Shown: positions 1 to 10,287, counted from the stretch's first letter. The stretch: 36,731 nt of DNA from Spirabiliibacterium mucosae (GCF_014884965.1 NZ_JABTBO010000022.1:1-36731); one strand, 5' to 3'. Notes: generated by a model not told the origin, from the letters alone. Program-made: numbers and translations.

Positions 1-45
1 CCATGACGGAGTCATGAAAGAAAACAAGGAAAGAAAATAAACGAA

Positions 46-100
46 ATGGCGGAGTGAAGAACGCGCGCGCCGAGCGCCAGCTGAGAATAATGCGCAACAA
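46..100 (-). repeat. Left copy of a ~55-nt sequence found at both window ends
   Basis: Read on the minus strand, this stretch lies just beyond the glgP terminators. It aligns without gaps to 36666-36720, read on the plus strand just beyond the atpC terminator, with about 42 of 55 bases identical. Both copies contain a small GCGC-3 nt-GCGC hairpin and an ACTCCG(C/T)CAT block. A second ACTCCGTCATG block sits at 2-12 in the same orientation, inside a perfect CATGAC/GTCATG inverted repeat (2-16). What it does is unknown; a dispersed intergenic repeat is my inference. Confidence 0.55.
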
Positions 101-104
101 AAAA

Positions 105-158
105 ACCGCACTTTAGGCAAAGTGCGGTGAAATAAAAACGGCGCTGGGCGCCGTTTTT
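105..158 (-). terminator. Tandem terminators behind glgP (USS pair plus GC hairpin)
   Basis: There are two stem-loops downstream of the glgP stop codon. The first, reached after the stop, is a GC-rich hairpin (134-144 pairing with 148-158) flanked by A and T runs, a classic intrinsic terminator on the minus strand. The second is an inverted pair of uptake sequences (105-114 with 119-128, 4-nt loop), the form that often serves as terminator in Pasteurellaceae. Together they end the glycogen operon. Confidence 0.85.
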
Positions 159-162
159 GTCA

Positions 163-2603
163 TTACAGTTTCACAGGTTTTAAATGCCAGATTTCATCCG
201 CGTATTCCTGAATCGTACGGTCTGATGAAAAATAACTCATATTCACAATATTCTGAATGGCCTTGGCAACCCACACATCTTGATCGCGATAAATCTCATC
301 AATCTTCTCTTGCGTATCCACATAACTACGGAAATCCGCAAAAGCTTGATAAAAATCGCTAAACGGTGAGAAAGACTGATAACGGCCTGGCTCATCTGGA
401 TTGAAAAAGCCGCTAGTGACTTGCTGAATCGCCTCACGCAGTTGCGGATCGTTTTCATAATATTGCGCTGGGTTATAACCATTGCGGCGCAACTCCTCGA
501 CTTGCTCAACCGTGTTACCGAAGATAAAGATATTATCTTCACCCACGTTTTGCAAAATCTCCACGTTCGCGCCATCGAGCGTACCAATCGTCAATGCGCC
601 GTTGAGGGCAAATTTCATATTACTGGTGCCTGAGGCCTCGGTGCCGGCGAGTGAAATTTGCTCTGACACATCAGCAGCTGGGATGATCAACTGCGCAAGG
701 CTCACGCTGTAGTTCGGGATGAACACCAGCTTGAGTTTGTCGTGCACGCGCATATCGTTGTTGATCACTTTCGCCACATCGTTGATTAAGCGGATGATTT
801 GTTTCGCGGCATAGTAGGCCGACGCCGCTTTACCCGCGATGATGAACACGCGCGGTGTCCAGTCTTTTTCAGGGTTGCGCAAAATCGCGTTGTAGCGTGC
901 GATGATGTGCAACAAGTTCAAATATTGACGTTTGTATTCGTGAATACGTTTGATTTGCACGTCAAACAGGGAATCTGGGTTGACCACAATGTTGAGGTTG
1001 TGGGCAATGTAGTTGGCCAGTTTCACTTTGTTGGCTTTTTTCACATCACGCACTTCTTGCATGAATTTCGGAAAGTCGGCGTATTGTTTGAGCTCGGTGA
1101 GGTGGCTCAAATCTTTGCGCCACGCCCGTCCAATGTATTGGTCAAACACCGACGAAAGGCCTGGGTTGGCCACACCAATCCAGCGGCGTGGGGTGATGCC
1201 GTTGGTCATGTTGCAGAAACGATCAGGGTAGATTTTCGCAAAGTCGGCAAAAATCGATTTCACCATCAAATCGGAGTGCAGTTTGGCCACACCGTTGACT
1301 TTGTGAGAGGCCACCACCGCCAGCCACGCCATGCGCACTTTGCGCCCGTCGTTTTCGTCAATCAGCGATACGCGGCGAATCAAATCTGGGTCTTTGGCGG
1401 TGTGTTCTTTGATGCTTTCTAAGAATTTTTCATTGATTTCTAAGATCAATTTCAAATGGCGTGGCAAAATCGCGCCCATCATATCCACCGGCCAGGTTTC
1501 CAACGCTTCGCCCATCAAGGTGTGGTTGGTGTAGGAGAACACTTGTTGGGTGATTTCCCACGCTTTATCCCAGCTAAAGCCCTCTTTGTCGATCAAAAGG
1601 CGCATCAACTCAGGAATAGCCAACACCGGGTGAGTGTCGTTTAAGTGGATCGAGACTTTTTCCGCGAGGTTATCAAAGGTTTTGTATTCCCAGTGGTGGC
1701 GGTGCAAAATGTCTTGCAATGAGGCAGACACCAAGAAGTATTCTTGGCGCAAGCGCAGCTCACGGCCAGCATAGGTCGAGTCATCTGGGTAAAGCACGCG
1801 GGAGACGTTTTCAGAGCTGTTTTGTTGCTCCATCGCCGCGAAGTAGTCACCGCGGTTAAATTTATTTAAGTCAAACACATCACCGGCGTTTGCAGACCAC
1901 AAGCGCAGGCTGTTTGACATATCGGTTTCATAGCCTGGGATGATTTGGTCATAGCCCAGTGCGGTGATTTGGGTGGTGTCAACCCAGTTGCATTTGCCGT
2001 CTTTGGTTTCGCACTCAATGTGGCCACCAAATTCAACAATGTAGCGTTTGGTTGGGCGGACAAACTCCCAAGGCACGCCTTTTTCAAGCCAGGCGTCTGG
2101 GCGTTCTACTTGTTGGCTGTCGACAATTTCTTGGCGGAACATGCCGTATTCATAACGGATACCATAGCCCATGCCTGGCAAATTCAAGGTGGCGATAGAA
2201 TCCAAGAAGCAGGCAGCCAAGCGGCCTAAGCCACCGTTACCCAAGCCTGGGTCAACTCTTTTTCAATGATTTCTTCTACATCCAAGCCGAGCGCTTCTAA
2301 TGCTTCGCGCACGGTGTCGTAAACACCGACCGCCATCATGGCATTAGAGAGGGTGCGGCCCATTAAAAATTCCATCGAGAGGTAATAAACACGGCGGCAG
2401 CCTTGGGATTGGGTTGCACGTTGGGTTTTCAGCCAGCCATCTGATACTAAATCGCGCACCGCCAGCAAGGTTGCATTGAGCCAGTCACGTTGGCTTGCCA
2501 CACTTGGGTCACGGCCGATAGCATAGATCAGTTTGTAGACAATAGAGTTTTTAACACCTTCCACGCTGTCTTGTGGGGTTGGGTGTAAAATTGGATTAAC
2601 CAT
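163..2603 (-). pseudogene. glgP: Glycogen phosphorylase, split by one frameshift
   Basis: GlgP is a PLP-dependent enzyme that releases glucose-1-phosphate from the ends of glycogen chains. The reading frame from the ATG at 2603 (AAGGA upstream) runs to about 2254 and then leaves frame, ending as ...[13 protein letters not shown] second frame resumes with [16 protein letters not shown], which is the normal continuation, and runs to 163. Restoring one base next to 2253/2254 (TTGAC read as TTGGAC) gives a single protein of 813 residues, matching the roughly 815 of E. coli GlgP. The C-terminal part carries the PLP-lysine motif [10 protein letters not shown] (about residue 660). It is the last gene of the glg operon. 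Because the rest is well conserved, a sequencing error is more likely than real loss, but as read the gene is broken. No intragenic USS was found. Confidence 0.93.
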
Positions 2604-2636
2604 TGGATTAATTTCCTTTTGATGAGTGTTAACGTC

Positions 2637-4071
2637 TTAATTAAATAAACTATGATAAATCATGGCGTATTTCTCGGCGGCAAGATGCCAGCTGAAATCC
2701 GCTTCCATCGCATCAATACGAACTTTGTACCATTGCGGTTTAGCACGCCACAGTGTTTGCGCTTGCCCAAAGGCCCAAATTAGCCCTTGTGCGTTGGCAT
2801 GTTCAAACACAAAGCCGGTGGCTGTTCGTTGTTTAATACTGTCTTTGTGGCTGGCAACGACTGTATCCGCAAGCCCGCCCGTTGCTCTTACTAATGGCAA
2901 GGTGCCATATTTTAACCCATAAAGCTGCGTTAATCCACAAGGCTCAAAGCGACTTGGCACTAAAATTACATCGCCACCGGCAATCACCAAATGGGAGAGT
3001 TTTTCGTTGTAGCCAATTTCAACCCCGATTTGCGCTGGGAAGTTGTCGCGCAGGTGGCAAAAGGCCTCTTCAAAGTAGCTATCACCTGAGCCGAGCAAGA
3101 TAAATTGCATATTTTCATTGAGCACGTGTGGCAGGGCTTCAAGCAACATATCCACCCTTTTTGGGCGGTTAGGCGGGTGACCATCACAAACACTTGCGCG
3201 TTTTATTTTCAGGCAGGTTAAACGCGCGTTGCAGCGCCAGCTTACACTCGGTTTTGCCTTTCATGTTGCCCAGCTGATAGTTCGCCGGCAGCGCACCGTC
3301 AATCGCCGGATTCCAAATGCCGTAATCCACCCCGTTGAGCACGCCGCTTAAGCGCCCTTCATACATCAAGGTTGACAGCAACCCCTCAAGCCCGTAGGCA
3401 TATTCAGGGGTGGTAATCTCGCGCGCGTAGGTTGGGCTCACGGCGGTGACGTGATCGGCATAATACAGGCCGGCTTTAAGGTATGAAATCTGGCCGTTGA
3501 GCTCTACACCATTGACGTTGAACATCTCCAGCGGCAGGCCAATTTCATACATATGATGAAAGCTGAACATCCCTTGGTAGGCCAGATTATGAATAGTGAA
3601 GACGGATTTGGCTGGGCGCCCTTTGGCGGCGAGATAAGCACAAGCCATGCCCGCGTGCCAATCGTGGGCGTGCACTACATCCGCCTTCCACCAGCTGTCT
3701 AAGCCCGCGCCCAATTCAGCACCAAACCAGCCGAGCAGCGCAAAGCGTTTGTAGTTGTCGGCATAGTCGTTGTACCACTGATCGTGATAAGGGTTGCCCT
3801 CGCGTTGATACAAGTGCGGTGCGTCAATCAAATAAATGCCCAGGCCGTTGTAGTCGGTGTAGCGCAAGGTGACCCAGCCGGCAAAGGTGGCGTAGGTGCC
3901 CACCTCGGTGGACGGTGGCAAGCCGCCGATCACGGCAGGATAGGCGGGCATCAACACGCGCACATCGTCGCCGTTTTGCTGTTGCGCAAAGGGCAGTGCG
4001 CGGGTCACATCGGCCAAGCCACCGGTTTTCAGTAGTGGGTATAACTCCGAACAAACGTGTAAAATTCTCAT
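2637..4071 (-). pseudogene. glgA: Glycogen synthase, split by two frameshifts
   Basis: GlgA transfers glucose from ADP-glucose to the growing alpha-1,4-glucan (GT5 family). It starts at the ATG at 4071 with AGGA upstream. The N-terminal part has the ADP-glucose-binding KTGGLADV motif near residue 15 and runs to about 3200. The A run at 3201-3204 (as Ts on the plus strand) is then one base short, and the frame moves to one reading [14 protein letters not shown]. At about 3152 a G is missing (GTGGATATG instead of GTGGGATATG), moving to a third frame reading MLLEALPHVLNENMQF. That frame contains the GT-B C-terminal motif RFEPCGLTQLYGLKYGT and ends at 2637. Adding both bases gives 478 residues, against 477 in E. 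coli. One USS lies inside (3822-3830). As read the gene would make only a truncated N-terminal domain. Confidence 0.93.
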
Positions 4072-4095
4072 AATAGGTCCTAATTTTTTGTCATG

Positions 4096-4131
4096 AAAAA
4101 CCGCACTTTACTCAATGCAAAGTGCGGTTTT
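4096..4131 (-). terminator. USS-pair stem-loop between glgC and glgA
   Basis: Two uptake sequences in inverted orientation (4100-4109 with 4119-4128, 9-nt loop), flanked by A and T runs, form a terminator-like hairpin in the 69-nt gap between the glgC stop and the glgA start. Its position inside the operon suggests partial termination, so that glgA-glgP could be expressed at a different level from glgB-glgX-glgC. That consequence is inference. Confidence 0.7.
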
Positions 4132-4140
4132 ATTAATTAC

Positions 4141-5433
4141 TTATTTTTCTTCGCTGGGTTGCAGCTTTCTCAGCATCCGCTCGGTGACAAGCACCACGCC
4201 GCCTTTGCTGACGCGAAAACGCTCAGCGTCCCGTTTGAGATCGACACCGATTTCCATTCCATCTGGGATCACGCAGTGGCGGTCGATAATCGCGCGTTTA
4301 ATCACCGCGTTTTTGCCGATGGTCACCTCAGGCAAAATCACAGAATATTCCACCTGTGAGCCCTCTTCAGCTACCACGTTGTCGAACAACACGGAGTTGC
4401 TGATAATCGCATCATTGATGATACAGCCGCCGGCGACAATGGAGTTGTCGAGCGCGCGGGTTTTGCGCAAATGTTTGTAGAAGAACTTCGACGGGAAGGT
4501 CTGTTTTGGATTAGAGCGAATCGGCCAGCGTTGGTCGAAAATATCCAATTGCGGATTTTCAGTCACCAAGTCAATGTTTGCCTCCCAGAAGGCATCCAAG
4601 GTGCCGACATCGCGCCAGTAGATTTCCCCTTCAGGGTTGCGGCCCATGCATGAGCGGCTAAATGGGTGCGCGTAAAGTACGCCTTCTTTCAGCGCTTGCG
4701 GGATGATGTCTTTACCAAAGTCGTGGCTGGATTCTGGTTTGACGAACTCGCGCTCTAAGATGTCGTAGAGGTAATCGGCGTCAAACACATAAATCCCCAT
4801 TGAGGCCAGTGATGTGTCTGGGCGGCCTTTCATGGTTGGCGGATTGGCTGGTTTTTCGATGAAATCAGTCACTTGCAAGTTTTCATTGACTGCCATCACA
4901 CCAAACTCGGTGGCTTTTTCTTTTTCCACCTCAATACAGCCCACGGTGCATTTGGCGCCGCTGGAGACGTGGTCGAGCAGCATTTGGGCATAGTTCATTT
5001 TGTAGATGTGGTCGCCGGCCAAAATCAGCACATATTTTGGGCGATAATGATTTTTCATGATATCGCTGTTTTGGTACACCGCATCGGCTGTGCCGCGATA
5101 CCAGGTGCTGTCGTCTAATTGTTGGCGCGCCGGCAGCATATCAACAAACTCATTGCGCTCACGCGGCAAGAAGGACCAGCCGTGTTGCAAATGGCGCAAC
5201 AACGAGTGGGCCATGTATTGGGTGACCACCCCGATGCGGTTGAGATTGGAGTTGATGCAGTTAGACAGGGCAAAGTCGATGATACGACAAGATCCACCAA
5301 AATACACCGCAGGCTTGGCGCGTTTGTCCGTGAGTTCATACAAACGTGAGCCGCGACCCCCTGCCAAAATGAGCACCAAGGTATCATCAGTGATGCGTAA
5401 CATGCTTGGTGATTTTTTCAAAATCTCGTCCAT
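4141..5433 (-). CDS. glgC: Glucose-1-phosphate adenylyltransferase (ADP-glucose pyrophosphorylase)
   Basis: GlgC makes ADP-glucose from glucose-1-phosphate and ATP, the committed step of bacterial glycogen synthesis. I start at the ATG at 5433 (MDEILKKSPSM), which has GAGGAA 6-7 nt upstream. A longer open frame to 5481 lacks such a site and adds residues absent from relatives. The 430-residue length fits the family (E. coli 431). The N-terminal nucleotidyltransferase domain has the GGRGSRLYELTDKRAKPAV motif (about residues 27-45), and the C-terminal half is the left-handed beta-helix allosteric domain. The IEKP sugar-binding motif is present. The frame is intact, in contrast to glgB, glgA and glgP. 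It lies about 54 nt downstream of glgX and is followed by a USS-pair hairpin. Confidence 0.96.
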   Translation of the reverse strand: MDEILKKSPSMLRITDDTLVLILAGGRGSRLYELTDKRAKPAVYFGGSCRIIDFALSNCINSNLNRIGVVTQYMAHSLLRHLQHGWSFLPRERNEFVDMLPARQQLDDSTWYRGTADAVYQNSDIMKNHYRPKYVLILAGDHIYKMNYAQMLLDHVSSGAKCTVGCIEVEKEKATEFGVMAVNENLQVTDFIEKPANPPTMKGRPDTSLASMGIYVFDADYLYDILEREFVKPESSHDFGKDIIPQALKEGVLYAHPFSRSCMGRNPEGEIYWRDVGTLDAFWEANIDLVTENPQLDIFDQRWPIRSNPKQTFPSKFFYKHLRKTRALDNSIVAGGCIINDAIISNSVLFDNVVAEEGSQVEYSVILPEVTIGKNAVIKRAIIDRHCVIPDGMEIGVDLKRDAERFRVSKGGVVLVTERMLRKLQPSEEK

Positions 5434-5487
5434 AACTTTTTCCTCGTTAAATACAAAATAAAACGTTGCGCGGTAATACAACTCGAT

Positions 5488-7464
5488 TTACCGAGTAAAC
5501 ACAAAAATGCCAGCACCTGGGAGCTGCGCGCTGCCTTCGCACACATTGGCGCCCCCAAATGCACTGTGCCAATCGCCTGGTGGCAATTGGAAACGTTGCT
5601 GTTCATAAGTGCGGTTGAGCGCCAGCAACCAGCGATCATTGAGCACAATTTGAAAGCCGATTGACTGGCTATCTTCCCACGCGCCAATGCTCATCGGCGA
5701 GCCTGCGCAATCAAACCAGGCCACCTGCTCGTCATCGAGCCATTGGGCTTGGTTGAGGGCTGGGATCTGCTTGCGCAGAGCAATCAGCGCTTTAATCTCA
5801 TCATGCAAGGCCCAATCGGCGCGCGCCCAATCCAGCCAGGTGATGGCGTTGTCTTGGCAATAGGCGTTGTTATTGCCCAGCTGGCTGTGGCCGAGTTCAT
5901 CGCCACTGAACAACATCGGCGTGCCGTGGGCCAAAAGTGCGGTCGCCAGCATGCCTGTGACGGCGGCGCGGCGTTTTTGATTGATGGTTGCATCCTCACA
6001 CTCGCCCTCACAGCCGAAGTTGTTGTTGATGTTGTCGTTGTGCCCGTCGCGATTGTCTTCGCCGTTCGCCCAGTTGTATTTTTGCTCATAAGTGACCAAA
6101 TCGTGCGCAGTGTAGCCGTCGTGGGAGCAGATGTAATTCACGCTGGCAAACGGCAAACTCCTTGCTTGGAAAATATCACTCGAGCCACTAAAGCGCTGAG
6201 CAAACAGCCCCATGGTGCCGCGATAGTGCAGCCAAAAGGCGCGCATATCATCACGAAAACGGTCACTCCACTGGGCGAAATAATCCGGGAAGTTACCCAG
6301 CTGATAGCCACCCCAGCCGATATCCCACGGCTCGGCGATGAACTTTTTCTCACGCAAAATAGGGTCTTCGGCAATTGCTTGAAACAGCGCCGCATCACGA
6401 TTAAAGTGCGGTTCGCGCCCCAACACGGAGGCTAAATCAAAGCGGAAGCCATCAACGTGACACTCCTCGACCCAATAGCGCAGGCAATCAAGCACCCACT
6501 GGCGCACATTCGGCTGGCTGCAATTGAGCACATTGCCGCAGCCTGTCCAGTTGTGATAGCGCCCTTGCTCGTCAAGCCAATAATAGTTGGCGTTGTCAAT
6601 CCCGCGTTGGCTCAGCGTTGGCTGCTCGGCGTCAGAGTCCGCCGTGTGGTTAAACACCACATCCAAAATCACCTCAATGCCCGCTTGGTGGAGCGTTTTC
6701 ACCAGCTGTTTAAACTCGCTCAGCGCCGCATTGCGATCGCTGGCGTAATCACTTTCTACCGCCATCGGGGCTAAGGTGTTGTAGCCCCAATAATTGCTCA
6801 GGCCTTTTTGTTGCAAATGCAGCTCATCGGCGTGGAACGCCACCGGCATCAGCTCCACCGCGGTGATGCCTAAATTTTTCAAATAATTGACCGACACAGG
6901 GTGCGCTAGGCCAGCGTAAGTGCCGCGCAGCCGCTGTGGGATTTGCTCGTTGAGCTGGCTGAAGCCTTTAACGTGCAGCTCATAAATAATTGTTTGCGCC
7001 CACGGCGTATTCGGTGGGTTGTCTGCTTGCCAATCAAATTCATCGCACACCACCACCGCTTTCGGTGCCACGGCGCTGTTGTCTAAATCGGTGGTGAAAT
7101 CAAACAACGCACGGGTGTCATCATCAAAGTGCGGTTTGTGGCTCACCGCTTTGGCGTAAGGGTCAAGCAGCACTTTTTGTGGGTTGAAATACAACCCGCG
7201 CGCGCTGTCGCTGTGGCCATGAACCCGAAAGCCGTAGTGAACCGCACTTTGCATTTCGGCCAAAAATACCGACCAAATATGCTGCTCATCGCGCTGCATC
7301 CGAAAGCGATGCTCGCGCCCACTGCGGGAGAACAAGCACAACTCCACCAGCGTGGCATGCTCTGAAAAGAGCACAAAATTAATGCCCGCCACGCCATCAA
7401 TCACCTGGCGTGAGGCACCCAATGGCGCACTCACACCCGCTTTTACTCGCCCAATCACCGCCAT
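5488..7464 (-). CDS. glgX: Glycogen debranching enzyme (GH13 isoamylase-type)
   Basis: GlgX hydrolyses the alpha-1,6 branch points of limit dextrin left by glycogen phosphorylase. The 658-residue product has an N-terminal CBM48-like domain followed by a GH13 barrel. The four conserved regions are visible: DVVFNHTADSD; GFRFDLASVLG with the nucleophile Asp near 340; FIAEPWDIG with the acid/base Glu near 375; and SHDGYTAHD near 447. The start ATG is only 4 nt beyond the glgB stop codon, so the two are probably translationally coupled. The frame is intact and the length matches E. coli GlgX (657). It holds five intragenic USS copies, while glgP and glgC have none. Confidence 0.96.
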   Translation of the reverse strand: MAVIGRVKAGVSAPLGASRQVIDGVAGINFVLFSEHATLVELCLFSRSGREHRFRMQRDEQHIWSVFLAEMQSAVHYGFRVHGHSDSARGLYFNPQKVLLDPYAKAVSHKPHFDDDTRALFDFTTDLDNSAVAPKAVVVCDEFDWQADNPPNTPWAQTIIYELHVKGFSQLNEQIPQRLRGTYAGLAHPVSVNYLKNLGITAVELMPVAFHADELHLQQKGLSNYWGYNTLAPMAVESDYASDRNAALSEFKQLVKTLHQAGIEVILDVVFNHTADSDAEQPTLSQRGIDNANYYWLDEQGRYHNWTGCGNVLNCSQPNVRQWVLDCLRYWVEECHVDGFRFDLASVLGREPHFNRDAALFQAIAEDPILREKKFIAEPWDIGWGGYQLGNFPDYFAQWSDRFRDDMRAFWLHYRGTMGLFAQRFSGSSDIFQARSLPFASVNYICSHDGYTAHDLVTYEQKYNWANGEDNRDGHNDNINNNFGCEGECEDATINQKRRAAVTGMLATALLAHGTPMLFSGDELGHSQLGNNNAYCQDNAITWLDWARADWALHDEIKALIALRKQIPALNQAQWLDDEQVAWFDCAGSPMSIGAWEDSQSIGFQIVLNDRWLLALNRTYEQQRFQLPPGDWHSAFGGANVCEGSAQLPGAGIFVFTR

Positions 7465-7468
7465 GGCT

Positions 7469-9693
7469 TTACTCTTCGCTCTCGTCTTTCAAAGCCTCAG
7501 TTGCATTGCCTTGGCGTTGTAAAAAAATGGTCGCCAACGGCGGAATAGTCAAACTCAACGAGTGCGCCTTGCCGTGGCTTGGCACGTTTTCAGTGTGGCA
7601 CGCGCCCATGTTGCCCACGTTTGAGCCGCCATAGAAACTTGAATCACTGTTGAGTACCTCGCGGTATTCGCCCGCTTGCGCCACGCCAATGCGATAATTT
7701 TCCCGCGGCACTGGCGTGAAGTTGCTCACCACAATCACCTCATTGCCAGCGCGATCACGCCGCGCAAAGGCAAACACCGAGTTTTGCGCGTCGTCCACCA
7801 CCAGCCACTCAAAGCCGGCAGGGTCAAAATCGAGTTGATAGAGCGCCGATGTTTGGGTGTAAAGGTGGTTGAGGTCTTTCACCCAATTTTGCACGCCTTT
7901 GTGCCATGGGCCGCCGTTGGCCTCATCGAGCAAGAACCAATCCAAACTTTCTTGATAGTTCCACTCACGGCCTTGGGCAAATTCATTGCCCATAAACAGC
8001 AGTTTTTTGCCCGGGTGCCCCCACATATAGCCGTAATAGGCGCGCAGGTTAGCAAATTTTTGCCACGCATCGCCTGGCATTTTGTCCACCAGCGAGCCTT
8101 TGCCGTGCACCACCTCATCGTGAGAGAGCGGCAAAATAAAGTTTTCGGTGTAGTTATACAACATGCCGAAAGTGAGCTTGTCGTGGTGGTATTGGCGATA
8201 AATTGGGTCGAGCTTCATATAAGAGAGCGTATCGTTCATCCAGCCCATATTCCATTTGTAGTGGAACCCCAGCCCGCCCATTTCTGGCGGATTGGTGATG
8301 CCTGGGAACGAGGTGGACTCCTCGGCAATCGTGGCCGCGCCGTCCATTTCGTTGCCAATCACATAATTGGTGTGTTTTAAAAACTCGATCGCTTCAATGT
8401 TTTCACGCCCGCCGTATTGATTCGGGATCCACTCGCCCTCTTTGCGTGAATAGTCGCGATAAATCATCGACGCCACCGCGTCCACCCGCAAGCCATCAAG
8501 CCCGAACCGTTCGAGCCAATACAACCCGTTGCCAGCGAGGAAGTTTTTCACCTCATTGCGCCCGTAGTTATAAATCAAGGTGTTCCAATCTTGGTGGTAG
8601 CCCTCACGCGGGTCGGCGTGTTCATAAAGTGCGGTGCCGTCAAAATAAGCCAGCCCGTGGGTGTCGCTTGGGAAATGCCCTGGCACCCAGTCGAGAATCA
8701 CGTTGATGCCTTCATCGTGGGCGCGCTGGATAAAATTGAGCAGCTGCTGCGGGCTGCCAAAGCGGCTGGTCGGTGAATACAACCCCAGCGGTTGATAGCC
8801 CCACGAGCCGTCAAACGGGAATTCGTTAATCGGCATTAATTCGATGTGAGTAAAGCCCATCTCTTTGACATACGGGATCAGCTCATCGGCGATTTGCTCA
8901 TAATTGAGCCAGAAATTGTTCTCCAAATTGCGCCGCCACGAGCCCAAATGCACTTCATAAATAGACACTGGCGCATCGAACGCGTTGGTTTTTTTGCGTT
9001 TTTCCGTCATCGGGATAATATCGGGCAGCGCACTGACTTGCGAGGCGGTATCTGGCCGCAGCTGGGAGGCAAAGGCGAACGGGTCCGCTTTCAGGCGGAT
9101 GTTGTCATTGGCATCAAGCAGCTCGTATTTATACAGCTCACCGAGCGCCACTTTCGGGATAAAAATCTCCCACAGGCCGTTTTCAGGGTGAAAGCGCATC
9201 GGGTGGCGACGGCCGTCCCAGAAGTTGAAATCCCCCACCACGGAAACGCGTTTGGCATTCGGCGCCCACAAAATAAAGTTCACGCCAGCCACGCCGTCGA
9301 TTTCGGTGAAATGGGCACCGAGTTTTTCATACGGACGGTAGTGCGTGCCCTCGGCGAGCAGCCAGTTGTCAAGGTCAGACAACAGCGGGCGGAAGCGGTA
9401 AGGATCTTCCACCAATTGGCTTTCATGCCCCCAATGGACGTTGAGTTGATAAGCAAAAAAATCGTGACGGTTTGGGATCACCGCGGCAAAAAGCCCTCAT
9501 CATGCAAACGTTCCATCTCCACGATGTCGTCTTGGCTTTCTTTGTCGATGATGGTGACACTGGAGGCATCGGGCATCAGCACCCGCACTTCAATGCCGTT
9601 GTTGGTTTCGTGCATGCCCAGCACAGCGAAAGGATCGGCGTGACGGCCGTTTAATAGCGCATCAATTGTTGCAAAATCAACCAAAGTACCCAT
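7469..9693 (-). pseudogene. glgB: 1,4-alpha-glucan branching enzyme, one frameshift near the N-terminus
   Basis: GlgB introduces alpha-1,6 branches into glycogen. The first frame starts at the ATG at 9693 (GGAGAG upstream) and ends after 71 codons as ...[10 protein letters not shown]. The continuing frame starts within [18 protein letters not shown] and runs intact to 7469. A T run on the coding strand near 9490 has five bases; six would give [17 protein letters not shown] and one protein of 741 residues (E. coli 728). The GH13 motifs are intact: [10 protein letters not shown] with the nucleophile Asp near 404, and [14 protein letters not shown]. The N-terminal fragment belongs to the GlgB N1/CBM48 region. 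Translation could restart at the ATG at 9481, which would give a protein lacking about 71 residues. It is the first gene of the glg operon. Confidence 0.93.
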
Positions 9694-9948
9694 ATTCTCT
9701 CCACATCTTTATGCGTAGCGCCATCGCTAGATGATGAAAGTGCGGTTTGCTTGATTTGTTGTTTGATAACCCGTTAACCGCACTTGCGCTAACTCTTTAA
9801 GGTTAACTACAGGGTGGCATAGAATGGGGGCTTTGACAATCTGGAAGGTTTAAAATTAAGGCTTAGATCACAATATTTTTATATATTTAAATTAATACTG
9901 TGACCTAATTCGCAAAAGAAAACCGAGCAGTGTGCTCGGCTTGTGTGA
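9694..9948. promoter_or_regulatory. Leader of the glg operon, promoter not resolved
   Basis: These 255 nt separate glgB from zapB and must hold the glg promoter, but I find no convincing minus-strand -35/-10 pair. They contain two USS copies (9737-9745 and 9776-9784) and two GTTAAC palindromes (about 9773 and 9802). A possible CRP site (9896-9917; TGTGA-6 nt-TCGCA) overlaps the edge of the zapB terminator. CRP control of glycogen genes is known in enteric bacteria; for this site it is only a suggestion. Confidence 0.3.
9913..9940 (-). terminator. Intrinsic terminator of zapB
   Basis: On the minus strand, a CCGAGCA/TGCTCGG hairpin (9933-9939 with 9923-9929) is followed by TTTTCTTTT, just beyond the zapB stop codon. 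Confidence 0.8.
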
Positions 9949-10187
9949 TTAAACGTTGTCGATTTGGCCAAGAAGGGAGCGCACTTTGTCTTCCCAGTTT
10001 TTGCGCTCTTCGTGCAGGCGGTCTTTTTCACGATTCAAATTTTCGCGCTCTTCACGCACTTGGTTGAGTTCGTTTTGCAGTTGATCGTGTTTGCCTTTCA
10101 ACTCTTCCAATTCAAGTTGTTGCAATTGAATAGTTTCTACGGCTTGTTTAATTTTTGGTCAAGTTGTTCGAGCAAGTCAAAAGACAT
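9949..10187 (-). pseudogene. zapB: Cell division protein ZapB, one frameshift
   Basis: ZapB is a small coiled-coil protein that joins the FtsZ ring through ZapA. It reads MSFDLLEQLDQK from the ATG at 10187 (GAGGAT upstream) and then goes out of frame at a run of five A on the coding strand (Ts at 10152-10156). With six A the frame continues IKQAVETIQLQQLELEELKG and then a heptad-rich coiled coil to SLLGQIDNV, giving 79 residues, the normal ZapB length. As read, translation stops after about 16 codons. Because the remaining 65 codons are conserved in style and uninterrupted, a missing base in the sequence is the simplest explanation. It lies divergent from glpX. Confidence 0.85.
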
Positions 10188-10287
10188 AGTGTAAATCCTC
10201 TTGGGTGAAATGAATACGTCACTCTATTCTAACGCAGATCCCAGAAGATTTCACATAAAATTACAGGCCACTGGTGTGATAATTCTG

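Noticed and set aside
799-1422. Long open frames opposite glgP, glgX, glgB and rapA (for example 799-1422, 5743-6435 and 7676-8380)
   Set aside because: They are antisense shadows of well-recognised genes, with His/Val/Arg-rich low-similarity translations and no ribosome sites.
9896-9917. CRP site in front of the glg operon
   Set aside because: Only one half-site is good, it overlaps the zapB terminator and lies about 200 nt from glgB with no promoter placed. It is kept only as a remark in the leader entry.
2250-10160. Programmed ribosomal frameshifting or phase variation at the glg and zapB breaks
   Set aside because: The runs are only one to five bases, with no slippery heptamer, stimulatory structure or long repeat tract. 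None of these families is known for recoding.
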